Of a stretch of 38,107 bases of DNA, positions 7,010-15,143 are shown piece by piece; within the stretch, counting starts at the first letter, position 1; each line of letters starts with the position of its first letter. The stretch comes from Burkholderia sp. Bp9143 (GTDB taxonomy: Bacteria; Pseudomonadota; Gammaproteobacteria; Burkholderiales; Burkholderiaceae). The notes under the pieces were generated by a model. That model was not told the DNA's origin, did not search any database, and saw nothing but the letters and a program-made list of their open reading frames with translations. The stretch is from the NCBI RefSeq assembly GCF_003853645.1, contig NZ_QTPO01000069.1, positions 1 through 38,107 on the forward strand. The letters are read 5' to 3'. A program made the translations under genes and the position numbers.

Positions 7010-8059
7010 TCAGACGATCGCAACCCAGTTCGCCCCGCGGCCGCCCGGCACGCGCGCGTGCAACGCCAGCGTGCCGTCGTCCGGCGCGATCGCGTACACC
7101 GACACGTATTCCGATTGCTCGCCGCATGCGACGAGCCAGCGTCCCGACGGATCGATCGCGAAGCCGCGCGGCTGCGTTTCGGTGGCGGTCGCGTGTACGG
7201 GTTCGAAGGTGCCGTCCGCACGGCGGCGATAGCAGAGCAACTGGCTCGACGTGCGTTCGCTGACATACGCGAAGCGCTCGTCCGGCGTCAGGTGCAGATC
7301 GGCGGCCCATACGGCGGGCCCGGTCGGCGCGGGCGGCCGAGCATGACCTTGCGCGAGGTCGGCGACGGCCGGGTGGCGTGCACTGACCTGCGCGTCGCCG
7401 AGGCGGCCGCTGTCGGTGTCGCGCGCGAAGCTCGCAAGCGTCGCCTGGAATTCGCTGACCACGACGAGTGCCTGACCATCACGTGTGAAGCGCAGGTGGC
7501 GCGGCCCGAAGCCACCCGGCACGCGCGTGTCGCCGTGCTCGACCGCATGCAGGCCGCCAGCATCCTCGATCAGCGCGAACGTGAAGATCCGGTCCGAGCC
7601 GAGCGAGCTCACGTACGCGAAGCGATTGTCCGGCGACACGATGACCGCATGCGCGTTCGCGATGCCGTCCGCGACCTGCAGCGGCGCACCGTCGCCGTCG
7701 CGCACGCGCGCGGCGTCGTAGAGGCTCAGCGAGTTGCCGCCATACGACGCGCCGAGCAGCCAGCGGCCACTGCGGTCGAGCGACAGGTAGGCGAGGCTCG
7801 CGTCGATCGCGGTCGCGCCGATGCGTGCGAACGCGCCGGTTCCCGTCGCGACGCGGAACGCGACGATGGTCGGCTGCTCGCCGCGGGTCGCGACGTACAG
7901 CCGCGCGCGATCGGGCTGCACGGCGACCGGCATCGCGACGTCGCCGGCGGGGTAGCGGGCGAGCGGCGCGAGCGTGCCGCCGGGTGTGAGCGAGAACGTG
8001 GCGAGGTCGCCGTCGGCGGCATTCGAGACGACGACAGTCAGGCGGTCAGTGTTCGGCAT
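7010..8059 (-). CDS. Lactonase family protein (6-phosphogluconolactonase-like beta-propeller)
   Basis: A 349-residue protein of the Lactonase/Pgl (YbhE) seven-bladed beta-propeller family. Repeated blade motifs are visible: RARLYVATRGEQPTIVAF, SGRWLLGASYGGNSLSLYD, DNRFAYVSSLGSDRIFTF, GFGPRHLRFTRDGQALVVVSE, DERFAYVSERTSSQLLCYR, QPRGFAIDPSGRWLVACGEQSEYVSVY. No signal peptide is seen, so it is probably cytoplasmic. ATG 8059 lies 14 bases inside the upstream MFS gene's 3' end, which points to translational coupling. With a sugar-acid-type MFS transporter as partner, it most likely opens a sugar lactone during uptake and catabolism of an aldonic or uronic compound. True 6-phosphogluconolactonase activity is possible but the context is not pentose phosphate. 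Confidence 0.85.
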   Translation of the reverse strand: MPNTDRLTVVVSNAADGDLATFSLTPGGTLAPLARYPAGDVAMPVAVQPDRARLYVATRGEQPTIVAFRVATGTGAFARIGATAIDASLAYLSLDRSGRWLLGASYGGNSLSLYDAARVRDGDGAPLQVADGIANAHAVIVSPDNRFAYVSSLGSDRIFTFALIEDAGGLHAVEHGDTRVPGGFGPRHLRFTRDGQALVVVSEFQATLASFARDTDSGRLGDAQVSARHPAVADLAQGHARPPAPTGPAVWAADLHLTPDERFAYVSERTSSQLLCYRRRADGTFEPVHATATETQPRGFAIDPSGRWLVACGEQSEYVSVYAIAPDDGTLALHARVPGGRGANWVAIV

Positions 8060-9407
8060 GGCGGAGCATGGCGGTGTTCGTGAAGGACTCGTCGGCCGGC
8101 AGGCCGCGCGGCGGATCGCTGCGCCGGTGCGTGCGCGCGAACAGCGCGGCGACCGCGGCGACGAGGGATGCGATCGCGAGTGCATACAGGCCACCCGTGA
8201 TCGAACCCGTATGTTGCTTCAGATAGCCGAAGGCCGTCGGCGCGACGAAGCCGCCGAGGTTGCCGACCGAGTTGATCAGCGCGATCACCGCCGCGGCCAC
8301 GCGCGTGTCGAGGTAGCCCTGCGGGATCGGCCAGAATAGCGACGACGCGGCCTTGAAGCCGAGCGCGGCGAAGCAGATCGACGCGAACGACCACACGGGA
8401 TCGTGCGACGTCGACGCGAACAGCCCGCACGCGGCGAGCACGAGCGCGAACGACAGCCAGCGCTGCGGATGCTTCCACTTCGCGGACAGCACCGCGAAAC
8501 CGTACATCGCGCCGATCGCGATCATCCACGGAATCGTGTTGTAGAGGCCGACCTGGAAGTCGGTGAGGCCGCCCATCTTGCGGATGATGGTCGGCAGCCA
8601 GAAGGTGGCCGCGTAGATCGTCAGCTGGATCGCGAAATACAGGAAGCAGAACAGCATGATCTGCGGGTCGCGCAGCAGCGTGGTGGCCGATACGTGCACC
8701 TTCGAGCGCACGTCGCGCGATGCACGCTCTTCATCGAGTGCGTTCTGGAGCGCCGCGCGCTCGTCGGCGGTGAGCCACGTCGCGTCGCGGATGTGCGACT
8801 TCAGCAGCAGCCAGCACGCGCCGCACAGCGCGACCGAGAACATCCCTTCGATCAGGAACATCCACTGCCAGCCCTGCAGGCCGAAGCCGTGGATCGACAG
8901 CAGCGCGCCGGTGACGGGCCCGGACAGCACCGACGCGAATGCGGAGCCGCCGAGGAAGATCGCCATCGCCTTGCCGCGTTCCTGCGGCGGCAGCCATTGC
9001 GACAGGTACAGCACGACGCCGGGGAAGAAGCCGGCCTCGGCCGCGCCGAGCAGGAAACGCAGCACGTAGAACGACGTATCGTTCCACACGAACGCCATCG
9101 CGGCGGCGACGATGCCCCACGTCGCCATGATCCGCGCGAGCCAGATACGCGCGCCGTAGCGCTGCATCAGCAGGTTCGACGGCACTTCGAACAGCGCGTA
9201 GCCGACGAAGAACAGGCCGGCGCCGAGCCCGTACGCGGCCGCGCCGATACCGATCGACGCTTCGAGGTGGCGGTCGACGAAGCCGACGTTCACGCGGTCG
9301 ATGTAGTTCGCGATGAACATGATCAGCACGAGCGGCAGCACGTGCCATTTCACTTTCGAGACGGCGGACGCGAGCGGGTCGCGGCCGGGCAGGGCGGGCG
9401 AGGTCAA
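8046..9407 (-). CDS. MFS transporter, anion:cation symporter (sugar acid/phthalate-like) family
   Basis: A 12-helix inner-membrane transporter, 453 residues from the proposed start. WHVLPLVLIMFIANYIDRVNVGF is the hallmark first helix of the ACS (ExuT/GudP/tartrate/phthalate) family; GYALFEVPSNLLMQRYGARIWLARIMATWG and FLLGAAEAGFFPGVVLYLSQWLPPQERGKAMAIF are its next conserved segments. Start choice: an upstream in-frame ATG (9494) would add 29 residues of low-complexity sequence and overlaps an operator-like repeat. TTG 9407 (TSPALPGRD...) has a GGAG eight bases ahead and gives the normal family length, so I prefer it. The lactonase start lies inside its last codons. Sugar acids are the likeliest substrate, by family and neighbour. 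Confidence 0.85.
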   Translation of the reverse strand: MTSPALPGRDPLASAVSKVKWHVLPLVLIMFIANYIDRVNVGFVDRHLEASIGIGAAAYGLGAGLFFVGYALFEVPSNLLMQRYGARIWLARIMATWGIVAAAMAFVWNDTSFYVLRFLLGAAEAGFFPGVVLYLSQWLPPQERGKAMAIFLGGSAFASVLSGPVTGALLSIHGFGLQGWQWMFLIEGMFSVALCGACWLLLKSHIRDATWLTADERAALQNALDEERASRDVRSKVHVSATTLLRDPQIMLFCFLYFAIQLTIYAATFWLPTIIRKMGGLTDFQVGLYNTIPWMIAIGAMYGFAVLSAKWKHPQRWLSFALVLAACGLFASTSHDPVWSFASICFAALGFKAASSLFWPIPQGYLDTRVAAAVIALINSVGNLGGFVAPTAFGYLKQHTGSITGGLYALAIASLVAAVAALFARTHRRSDPPRGLPADESFTNTAMLRHAEH

Positions 9408-9484
9408 GGGGGAGTCTCCGGTCGGGCGGCGAACGGGGCGGCGGCCCGCGTTGGCGTCGGTTGGTGATCTAAGTAGTATGTCGT

Positions 9485-9496
9485 CGTATAACATGG
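9485..9496. promoter_or_regulatory. Operator-like repeat, copy A
   Basis: cgtataacatgg, with 11 of 12 bases shared with 9598-9609 in the same orientation. It lies 78 bases before the TTG start of the MFS gene and contains the alternative ATG (9494). Confidence 0.4.
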
Positions 9497-9537
9497 TACG
9501 CCTGAGACTTCGGCGTGACGTCGCGGGTTTACCCGAA

Positions 9538-9561
9538 ATATGCCCAAATATTGGGGAATAT
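9538..9561. promoter_or_regulatory. Dyad in the MFS-lactonase promoter region
   Basis: ATAT-g-CCCAA-ata-TTGGG-ga-ATAT: two nested inverted repeats around one centre, in otherwise GC-rich DNA. It is a plausible operator for the MFS-lactonase transcript; the regulator is unknown. Confidence 0.4.
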
Positions 9562-9597
9562 CAGGAGGCTGTCATCGTGTTCGATCACATCTGATGA

Positions 9598-9609
9598 CGT
9601 ATGACATGG
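9598..9609. promoter_or_regulatory. Operator-like repeat, copy B
   Basis: cgtatgacatgg, the second copy of the 12-mer at 9485-9496, in the gap between the end of the LuxR gene and the MFS gene. Confidence 0.4.
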
Positions 9610-9690
9610 GCTGATAGCCTGCCGGCCGGCAACCGGCTCCCGCCGGGCTGCATTGCGCTGCGATGGGCGTCGCCCCAAGGGCGCGGCCCG

Positions 9691-10878
9691 CTACGCCATC
9701 GACACGACGCTGTTCAGCAGCATCTTCACGAGCACCGCCTGCCGCGTCGCGCCCGTCTTCGCGAAGATCCCGCGCAGGTGCGCGCGGGCGGTGTTCTTCG
9801 TGATGCCGGTCGCGGTGGCCGCTTCGTCGAGCGTCAGGCCGTCGACGAGCCGCAGCGCGATCTCGGTTTCCATCGGCGTGAGGCGAAACAGCCGGTGCAG
9901 CATGTCGCGCGAGGTCTGCGGCGACGACGCCGGATCGCGGACGAACACCGCGACGGCTGGCCGGTGCTGGCGGTCCTCCGCGCCGCGATAGGGCGCGAGC
10001 GGGCGCAGCAGCACGTTCAGCGGCATCGCGCCGCCTGGGCGCGACAGCGTGGTGGCCTCGATGCGCGCGAGCGCGCCCGCACGGAAATGCTCGAGCGCGG
10101 CCTGCAACGCCTTCTGCAGCCGACGCTCGTCGAGCGGGCACGACGCATGGAGCCGCTCTTGACGCAGGCAAAGACCGTCCTGCTGCTCGATCAGCCGTTC
10201 GGCGATGCGGTTGTGCTTGATCACGCGGCCGTCCTCGTCGAGGATCGCGGTGCCGACGTCGAGCCGGTCGACGGTGCCCGCGTACAGTGCGCGCTCGGCA
10301 TCGAGCACGTCGAGCGTCGCATGCAACTCGACCGCGCGCTGCAGGTGCGGCAGCAGCGTCGCGACCTGCGCGCGTTCGGCCACGTCGAAATCGCGGGCGC
10401 GATGAGCACGGCTCACGAAGAACGCGCACTCGACGCCGTGCTCGCCGCGCAGGGTCGCGCCGAGGATGAAGCGCAGGTCGAGCGGCTGCAGGTACTGCCG
10501 GTAGAAATCGTGCTCGCACCACCGGGTGGCGCCGAACAGCCCGTCGGCCGTGAACACCTGGCCGGGCGGCTGGTCGAGAAACGGGCACAGCGCGTAGAAC
10601 TGCTCGCTGTACGACGGCTCGCCGGGCAGCAGCGGGCCGTGGGTCGATGCGTTGATGATGAGCCCGCGCCGCGAGCCGCCGGGGCTGCGCAGCACGAGCG
10701 TCGTGAAGCTCGCGTCGAGCCGCACGCGGATCGCTTCGAGAAAGCCCGCCCACGGCGTCGTTTCGGACGGGCCCTGATAGACGAGCCCGAGCCAAGCGCT
10801 GAGTTCGCGTGCCGTCCATGCCGCGTCGTCGAAACCGTCGTGCGCGGCCGTGTCGTCGGGCGCCAGCGCGATCCGCAT
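9691..10878 (-). CDS. LuxR-type HTH transcriptional regulator
   Basis: A 395-residue cytoplasmic regulator. The C-terminus (about residues 330-390) is a LuxR/GerE helix-turn-helix: LFRLTPMETEIALRLVDGLTLDEAATATGITKNTARAHLRGIFAKTGATRQAVLV. The larger N-terminal part resembles PAS/GAF-like sensor regions of stand-alone LuxR solos (AILDEDGRVIKHNRIAERLIEQ is PAS-like near residue 220); there is no acyl-homoserine-lactone domain and no receiver Asp site. The start is ATG 10878 with ggagaa eight bases before it. It lies downstream of cysNC with its own promoter-like TATGCT (10918-10923) and a dyad matching those of the cysD/sulfotransferase promoters, so I infer it controls that sulfonation regulon and itself. 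Control of the MFS-lactonase genes downstream is the alternative. Confidence 0.85.
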   Translation of the reverse strand: MRIALAPDDTAAHDGFDDAAWTARELSAWLGLVYQGPSETTPWAGFLEAIRVRLDASFTTLVLRSPGGSRRGLIINASTHGPLLPGEPSYSEQFYALCPFLDQPPGQVFTADGLFGATRWCEHDFYRQYLQPLDLRFILGATLRGEHGVECAFFVSRAHRARDFDVAERAQVATLLPHLQRAVELHATLDVLDAERALYAGTVDRLDVGTAILDEDGRVIKHNRIAERLIEQQDGLCLRQERLHASCPLDERRLQKALQAALEHFRAGALARIEATTLSRPGGAMPLNVLLRPLAPYRGAEDRQHRPAVAVFVRDPASSPQTSRDMLHRLFRLTPMETEIALRLVDGLTLDEAATATGITKNTARAHLRGIFAKTGATRQAVLVKMLLNSVVSMA

Positions 10879-10936
10879 GCTCGTGTTCTCCTGGGTGGGG
10901 GTGAAGGCTCACGATCCAGCATACCGGCCGGCCGGC

Positions 10937-10973
10937 GGCCCGCGTCATCCGAACGGAGTAGACGACGCGGGCC
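10937..10973 (-). other. Hairpin after cysNC
   Basis: Perfect 10-bp stem ggcccgcgtc / gacgcgggcc with a 17-nt loop, 37 bases after the cysNC stop. It lacks a T-tract, so it is a weak or Rho-assisted terminator at best. It encloses most of the dyad at 10945-10960. Confidence 0.4.
10945..10960 (-). promoter_or_regulatory. Candidate regulon dyad before luxR
   Basis: On the minus strand TACTCC-gttc-GGATGA matches 10 of the 12 fixed positions of TAGTCC-N4-GGACGA. It points toward luxR and begins 37 bases before TATGCT (10918-10923), the same spacing as at cysD. It is the weakest of the four copies together with the SRPBCC one. Confidence 0.45.
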
Positions 10974-11009
10974 GTGCCCGTGCGACGCGGCTTGCGCCGC
11001 TTGGGCGGG

Positions 11010-12923
11010 TTATGCGGCGCGCTCGCGCAGCAGGTACGCGACGATGCGGTCCGCCGCCGCTTCCGGCGACTCGGCCACCGTATCGATGCGCAGTTCGGGC
11101 TGCGCGGGCGGCTCGTACGGCGAGTCGATGCCCGTGAAGTGCTTCAGTTCGCCCTTGCGCGCCTTCTTGTACAGGCCCTTTGGATCGCGCGCCTCGGCGA
11201 CCGCGAGCGGCGTGTCGACGAACACTTCGACGAACTCGTCGGGTCCGGCCAGCGCGCGCGCCATGTCGCGTTCCGCGCGGAACGGCGAGATGAACGACAC
11301 GAGCGTGATGAGCCCGGCATCGAGCATCAGCCGCGCGACTTCGGCCACGCGCCGGATGTTCTCCACGCGATCGGCCTCGGTGAAGCCGAGATCGCGATTC
11401 AGGCCGTGCCGCACGTTGTCGCCGTCGAGCAGGTACGTGTGCTTGCCGAGCGCATGCAGCCGCTGCTCGACGAGGTTCGCGATCGTCGACTTGCCCGCGC
11501 CGGACAGCCCGGTCAGCCACACGATGCGCGGCGTCTGCGCCTTCTGCACCGCGCGCGCGTCGCGGTCGACGTCGACCGCCTGCCAGTGCACGTTGTGCGC
11601 GCGGCGCAGCGCGAAGTGCAGCATCCCGGCGCCGACCGTGTCGTTGGTGAAGCGGTCGATCACGATGAAGCCGCCGGTGTGGCGGTTCCGGTCGTACGGA
11701 TCGAACGCGACGGGCCGGTCGAAGCTCAGGTTGCACACGCCGATCTCGTTGAGCGCGAGCGTGCGCGCGGCGAGATGCTTGCGCGTGTTCACGTCGATCT
11801 TGTACTTCGGCGTCGCGCAGGTCGCGCCGACCGTCTGCGTGCCGAGCTTCACGAGATACGGCCGGCCCGGCAGCAGCGGTTCGTCGTGCATCCACACGAG
11901 CGTCGCCTCGAACTGGTCGGCCACTTCCGGCGGCGCGTCGGCGCGCGCGATCATGTCGCCGCGGCTGATGTCGATCTCGTCGGCGAGCGTGAGCGTCACC
12001 GCTTCGCCGGCACGCGCGACGTCGGCTTCGCCTGCAGGCGTGATCACCGACGCGACGCGGCTCTCCTTGCCGGACGGCAGCACGCGCACGCGTTCGCCGA
12101 CGCGGACCTCGCCCGACGCGATGTTGCCGGCATAGCCGCGGAAGTTCAGGTGCGGCCGGTTGACCCATTGCACGGGCAGGCGGAACGGTTCGTCGCGCGT
12201 CACGCGCTCGACGAGCGGCAACGTGTCGAGATGCTGCATCAGCGTCGGGCCCGCGTACCACGGCATCCGCGTGCTCGGTGCGATCACGTTGTCGCCGCGC
12301 AGTGCGGACATCGGAATGCTGACGATCGCCTCGAGACCGAGCTCGGCCGCGAACGCGCGATAGTCGGCGTCGATGCGCTCGAACACGGCGCGGTCGTGGT
12401 CGACCAGGTCCATCTTGTTGATCGCGAGCACGATGCGCTTGATGCCGATCAGCGCGACGAGGTGGCTGTGGCGGCGCGTCTGCGTGAGTACGCCCTTGCG
12501 CGCGTCGATCAGGATCACGGCGAGATCGGCGGTCGACGCGCCGGTGATCATGTTGCGTGTGTATTGCTCGTGGCCGGGCGTGTCGGCGACGATGAACTTG
12601 CGGCGCGCGGTCGCGAAGAAGCGGTACGCGACGTCGATCGTGATGCCCTGTTCGCGCTCGGCCGACAGGCCGTCGACGAGCAGCGCGAAATCGAGCTCGC
12701 CGCCTTGCGTGCCGACCTTCTTCGAATCGGCCTCGAGCTGGGTCAGCTGGTCGTCGAACAGCATGTTCGATTCGTAGAGCAGGCGGCCGATCAGCGTGCT
12801 CTTGCCGTCGTCGACGCTGCCGCAGGTGATGAAGCGCAGCAGGTCCTTCGTCTGCGCATCGTCGGCGTGCATGTCGGGAGTCGCGCGCGCGAGCGTGTCG
12901 GGCGCGGTGAGAACGTGTGCCAT
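11010..12923 (-). CDS. cysNC: Bifunctional sulfate adenylyltransferase subunit 1 / APS kinase
   Basis: A 637-residue fusion. Residues of about 28-445 are the CysN GTPase: G1 GSVDDGKST near 35-43, G3 DTPGHEQ, G4 NKMD, then EF-Tu-like beta domains. Residues of about 465-637 are CysC: P-loop GLSGAGKST, DGDNVRHGLNRDLGF and the FISPFRAERDMAR APS-binding segment. With CysD it makes APS from sulfate and ATP, driven by GTP; the CysC part phosphorylates APS to PAPS. The start ATG overlaps the cysD stop by one base (TGATG), so the two are coupled. The CysN-CysC fusion is the arrangement of NodQ and other enzymes that feed sulfotransferases, in keeping with the divergent sulfotransferase gene. Confidence 0.95.
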   Translation of the reverse strand: MAHVLTAPDTLARATPDMHADDAQTKDLLRFITCGSVDDGKSTLIGRLLYESNMLFDDQLTQLEADSKKVGTQGGELDFALLVDGLSAEREQGITIDVAYRFFATARRKFIVADTPGHEQYTRNMITGASTADLAVILIDARKGVLTQTRRHSHLVALIGIKRIVLAINKMDLVDHDRAVFERIDADYRAFAAELGLEAIVSIPMSALRGDNVIAPSTRMPWYAGPTLMQHLDTLPLVERVTRDEPFRLPVQWVNRPHLNFRGYAGNIASGEVRVGERVRVLPSGKESRVASVITPAGEADVARAGEAVTLTLADEIDISRGDMIARADAPPEVADQFEATLVWMHDEPLLPGRPYLVKLGTQTVGATCATPKYKIDVNTRKHLAARTLALNEIGVCNLSFDRPVAFDPYDRNRHTGGFIVIDRFTNDTVGAGMLHFALRRAHNVHWQAVDVDRDARAVQKAQTPRIVWLTGLSGAGKSTIANLVEQRLHALGKHTYLLDGDNVRHGLNRDLGFTEADRVENIRRVAEVARLMLDAGLITLVSFISPFRAERDMARALAGPDEFVEVFVDTPLAVAEARDPKGLYKKARKGELKHFTGIDSPYEPPAQPELRIDTVAESPEAAADRIVAYLLRERAA

Positions 12924-13819
12924 CAGAAATATCCCTCCTGTTTCTTCTTTTCCATCGAACCGGCCGAATCGCTGTCGATCAGGCGTCCCTGGCGCTCGGA
13001 CGTGCGCGTGTCGCGCATCTCCCGCAGGATGTCGTCGAGCGACGTCGCATCGCTGTCGATCGCGCCCGTCAGCGGATAGCAGCCGAGCGTGCGAAAGCGT
13101 ACCTTGCGCATCTGCGGCACTTCGCCTTCGCGCAGCGGCAGGCGCGCGTCGTCGACCATGATCAGCGCGCCGTCGCGCTCGACCACCGGCCGCTCCTTTG
13201 CGTAGTAGAGCGGCACGATCGGAATGTCGTGCAGCCGGATGTACTGCCAGATGTCGAGCTCGGTCCAGTTGGAAATCGGGAACACGCGCAGGCTTTCGCC
13301 CTTGCGCTTGCGCGCGTTGTACAGCGACCAGAGTTCGGGGCGCTGGCGCTTCGGGTCCCAGCGGTGCTGCTCGGAGCGCAGCGACACGATGCGCTCCTTC
13401 GCGCGCGATTTCTCCTCGTCGCGGCGCGCGCCGCCGAACGCGGCGTCGAAGCCATGGTGGTCGAGCGCCTGCTTGAGGCCCTGGGTCTTCCACACGTCGG
13501 TGTGCACGGCCGAGCCGTGCGTGAACGGATTGATGTCGTTCGACACGCCATCCGGGTTCACGTGCACGCGCAGGTCGAGGCCGAGGCGCTCGGCCGTCTC
13601 GTCGCGAAACGCGATCATCTCGCGGAACTTCCACGTCGTGTCGACGTGCAGCAGCGGAAAGGGCGGCTTCGCCGGGTAGAACGCCTTCATCGCGAGATGC
13701 AGCATGACCGAGCTGTCCTTGCCGATCGAATAGAGCATCACCGGGTTTTCGCTTTCCGCGACCACCTCGCGCATGATGTGGATGCTCTCGGCCTCCAGTC
13801 GCTCCAAGTGGGTCAACAT
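12923..13819 (-). CDS. cysD: Sulfate adenylyltransferase subunit 2
   Basis: A 298-residue cytoplasmic enzyme of the PAPS reductase/ATP-PPase superfamily. The PP-loop SIGKDSSVMLHLAMKAFYP lies near residues 31-49; FPLLHVDTTWKFREMIAFRD, FGGARRDEEKSRAKERI and RTLGCYPLTGAIDS are the standard CysD/NodP segments. It binds ATP and sulfate and forms APS together with the CysN domain of the next gene. The start is ATG 13819 with AGGAG nine bases before it. The family length (about 300) is complete. First gene of a cysD-cysNC operon, divergent from a sulfotransferase operon. Many Burkholderia also carry assimilatory cysDN elsewhere, so this copy is probably the one dedicated to PAPS; that cannot be tested from this window. 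Confidence 0.95.
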   Translation of the reverse strand: MLTHLERLEAESIHIMREVVAESENPVMLYSIGKDSSVMLHLAMKAFYPAKPPFPLLHVDTTWKFREMIAFRDETAERLGLDLRVHVNPDGVSNDINPFTHGSAVHTDVWKTQGLKQALDHHGFDAAFGGARRDEEKSRAKERIVSLRSEQHRWDPKRQRPELWSLYNARKRKGESLRVFPISNWTELDIWQYIRLHDIPIVPLYYAKERPVVERDGALIMVDDARLPLREGEVPQMRKVRFRTLGCYPLTGAIDSDATSLDDILREMRDTRTSERQGRLIDSDSAGSMEKKKQEGYF

Positions 13820-13884
13820 CGTTCGTCTCCTTGTTTCATGCCGGCGCCGCGCGACATGTGCGGCGTTTCGTGCATGACGCCAAC

Positions 13885-13890
13885 GGTATC
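13885..13890 (-). promoter_or_regulatory. Putative -10 of cysD
   Basis: GATACC on the minus strand, 37 bases after the first base of the left dyad (13927), leaving a leader of about 60 bases to the cysD start. The match to TATAAT is modest (3 of 6), which would fit an activator-dependent promoter. Confidence 0.35.
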
Positions 13891-13909
13891 GAGCGAGGGC
13901 GGTCCGATT

Positions 13910-13928
13910 CTTCGTCCGGGTGGACTAA
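13910..13928 (-). promoter_or_regulatory. Regulon dyad, cysD side (left arm of perfect inverted repeat)
   Basis: cttcgtccgggtggactaa is the exact reverse complement of 13960-13978. Each arm is itself a near-palindrome, TAGTCC-accc-GGACGA when read toward its gene. This arm points toward cysD. Dyads centred at about -41.5 are the usual place for LuxR-type class II activators. Confidence 0.8.
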
Positions 13929-13959
13929 ACCGCGGCTCGGCGGCGCAGCGGATCTTTCC

Positions 13960-13978
13960 TTAGTCCACCCGGACGAAG
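13960..13978 (+). promoter_or_regulatory. Regulon dyad, DUF1214/sulfotransferase side (right arm)
   Basis: ttagtccacccggacgaag, the perfect 19-bp inverse of the left arm with 31 bases between. It points toward the DUF1214 gene; 37 bases after its TAGTCC start is ttaagg (13998-14003), a weak -10 candidate. The mirror layout is what one regulator firing two divergent promoters would need. Confidence 0.8.
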
Positions 13979-14033
13979 TGGCGCGTGGCGCGCTCGCTTA
14001 AGGTGAGCGCTCGACCATCGGCGGAGACGACAC

Positions 14034-15143
14034 ATGACGGACGACACACGTGCCACGCAATTGCTTTCGGGCCAGACCTGGGCCGATTTCTGCGACACCC
14101 TGAAACGCAGCGGGCAGCAGATCCTGCGTGCCGAGGCGCCGGACGATCCGCTCACGCGCGCGGAAGGATTCCGCTACCTGAGCCGGCTGATGCGCATCGC
14201 GCTCGAGATGCACGTCGAGTTCGCGGACGGTACGTGGCCCGGCTTCTTCTCGCCGTCGCATGAGACCGCGAAGATCGGCGCCGACAATCCCGACAACCTG
14301 TACCAGTACGCGCGCCTCGACGGCCGCTGCGAATATCGCGTGACGGGGCGGCGCGGCACGGTCGCGTACCTGAGCTTCGGCACGCAGAAGGGCGGCTACG
14401 AGACGGACGGCAAGATGCTGCAGACGGGCTTCCTCGACGCGAAGCAGCTCGAGATCGCGCCGGACGGCAGCTTCGAGATCGTGCTGGGCGCGACGCCGCG
14501 CGCGGGCAACTGGGTGCGAATGGAACCTGGCACGAACGCGCTGCTGGTGCGCCAGACGTTCCTCGACCGGCGCGCGGAGACGCCGGCGCAACTGAAGATC
14601 GAGCGCATCGGCGCGCACGATCGCCCGGCGTCGCTCGACCCGCTCGTGCTGCAGGGCGGCCTCACGCGCGCCGCGCAGTTCGTCGAGCAGACGTCGAAGC
14701 TGTTCGCCGACTGGGCCGCGAGCTACGGGGCGCACGTGAACGCACTGCCGCCCGCGGACCAGGCGCTGTGCCAGTCGGTCGGCGGCGATCCGAACATCTA
14801 CTACTATCACTCGTGCTGGTCGCTGGCCGACGACGAGGCGCTCGTGATCGACGTCGACACGGTGCCCGACTGCGACTTCTGGAACGTGCAGCTCAACAAC
14901 TACTGGATGGAGTCGCTCGACTATCGGCACTTCGACATCTGCGTGAACAAGCACAGTGCGCGGCTGAATGTCGACGGCGGCGTGACGGTGGTGGTCGCCG
15001 CGTCGCGGCCGGGCGACACGAACTGGCTCGATACGGCAGGGCATCGCACCGGCACGATCTGCTGGCGCTGGGTCGGCGCCGCGCAGCCGGTGCATCCGCG
15101 CACGCGCGTCGTCAAGCTCGCCGCGCTGAAGGAGGCCGCATGA
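14034..15143 (+). CDS. DUF1214 domain protein
   Basis: A 369-residue protein without signal peptide or membrane helix. The N-terminal part has the helix WADFCDTLKRSGQQILRAEAPDDPLTRAEGFRYLSRLMRIALEMHVEFAD. The C-terminal half is a DUF1214-type beta-sandwich (AYLSFGTQKGGYETDGKM; DFWNVQLNNYWMESLDYRHFDICVNKHSARLNVDGGVTVVVAASRPGDTNWLDTAGHRTGTICWRW). DUF1214 proteins have no firm biochemical function. The start ATG has GGAG ten bases ahead. It overlaps the sulfotransferase start by four bases (ATGA), so the two are made together. It may bind or present the acceptor of the sulfotransferase; that is inference from context. Confidence 0.85.
   Translation: MTDDTRATQLLSGQTWADFCDTLKRSGQQILRAEAPDDPLTRAEGFRYLSRLMRIALEMHVEFADGTWPGFFSPSHETAKIGADNPDNLYQYARLDGRCEYRVTGRRGTVAYLSFGTQKGGYETDGKMLQTGFLDAKQLEIAPDGSFEIVLGATPRAGNWVRMEPGTNALLVRQTFLDRRAETPAQLKIERIGAHDRPASLDPLVLQGGLTRAAQFVEQTSKLFADWAASYGAHVNALPPADQALCQSVGGDPNIYYYHSCWSLADDEALVIDVDTVPDCDFWNVQLNNYWMESLDYRHFDICVNKHSARLNVDGGVTVVVAASRPGDTNWLDTAGHRTGTICWRWVGAAQPVHPRTRVVKLAALKEAA

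Noticed and set aside
10937..10973. Strong intrinsic terminator of cysNC
   Set aside because: The stem is perfect but the loop is long and no T-tract follows, so I list it only as a hairpin.
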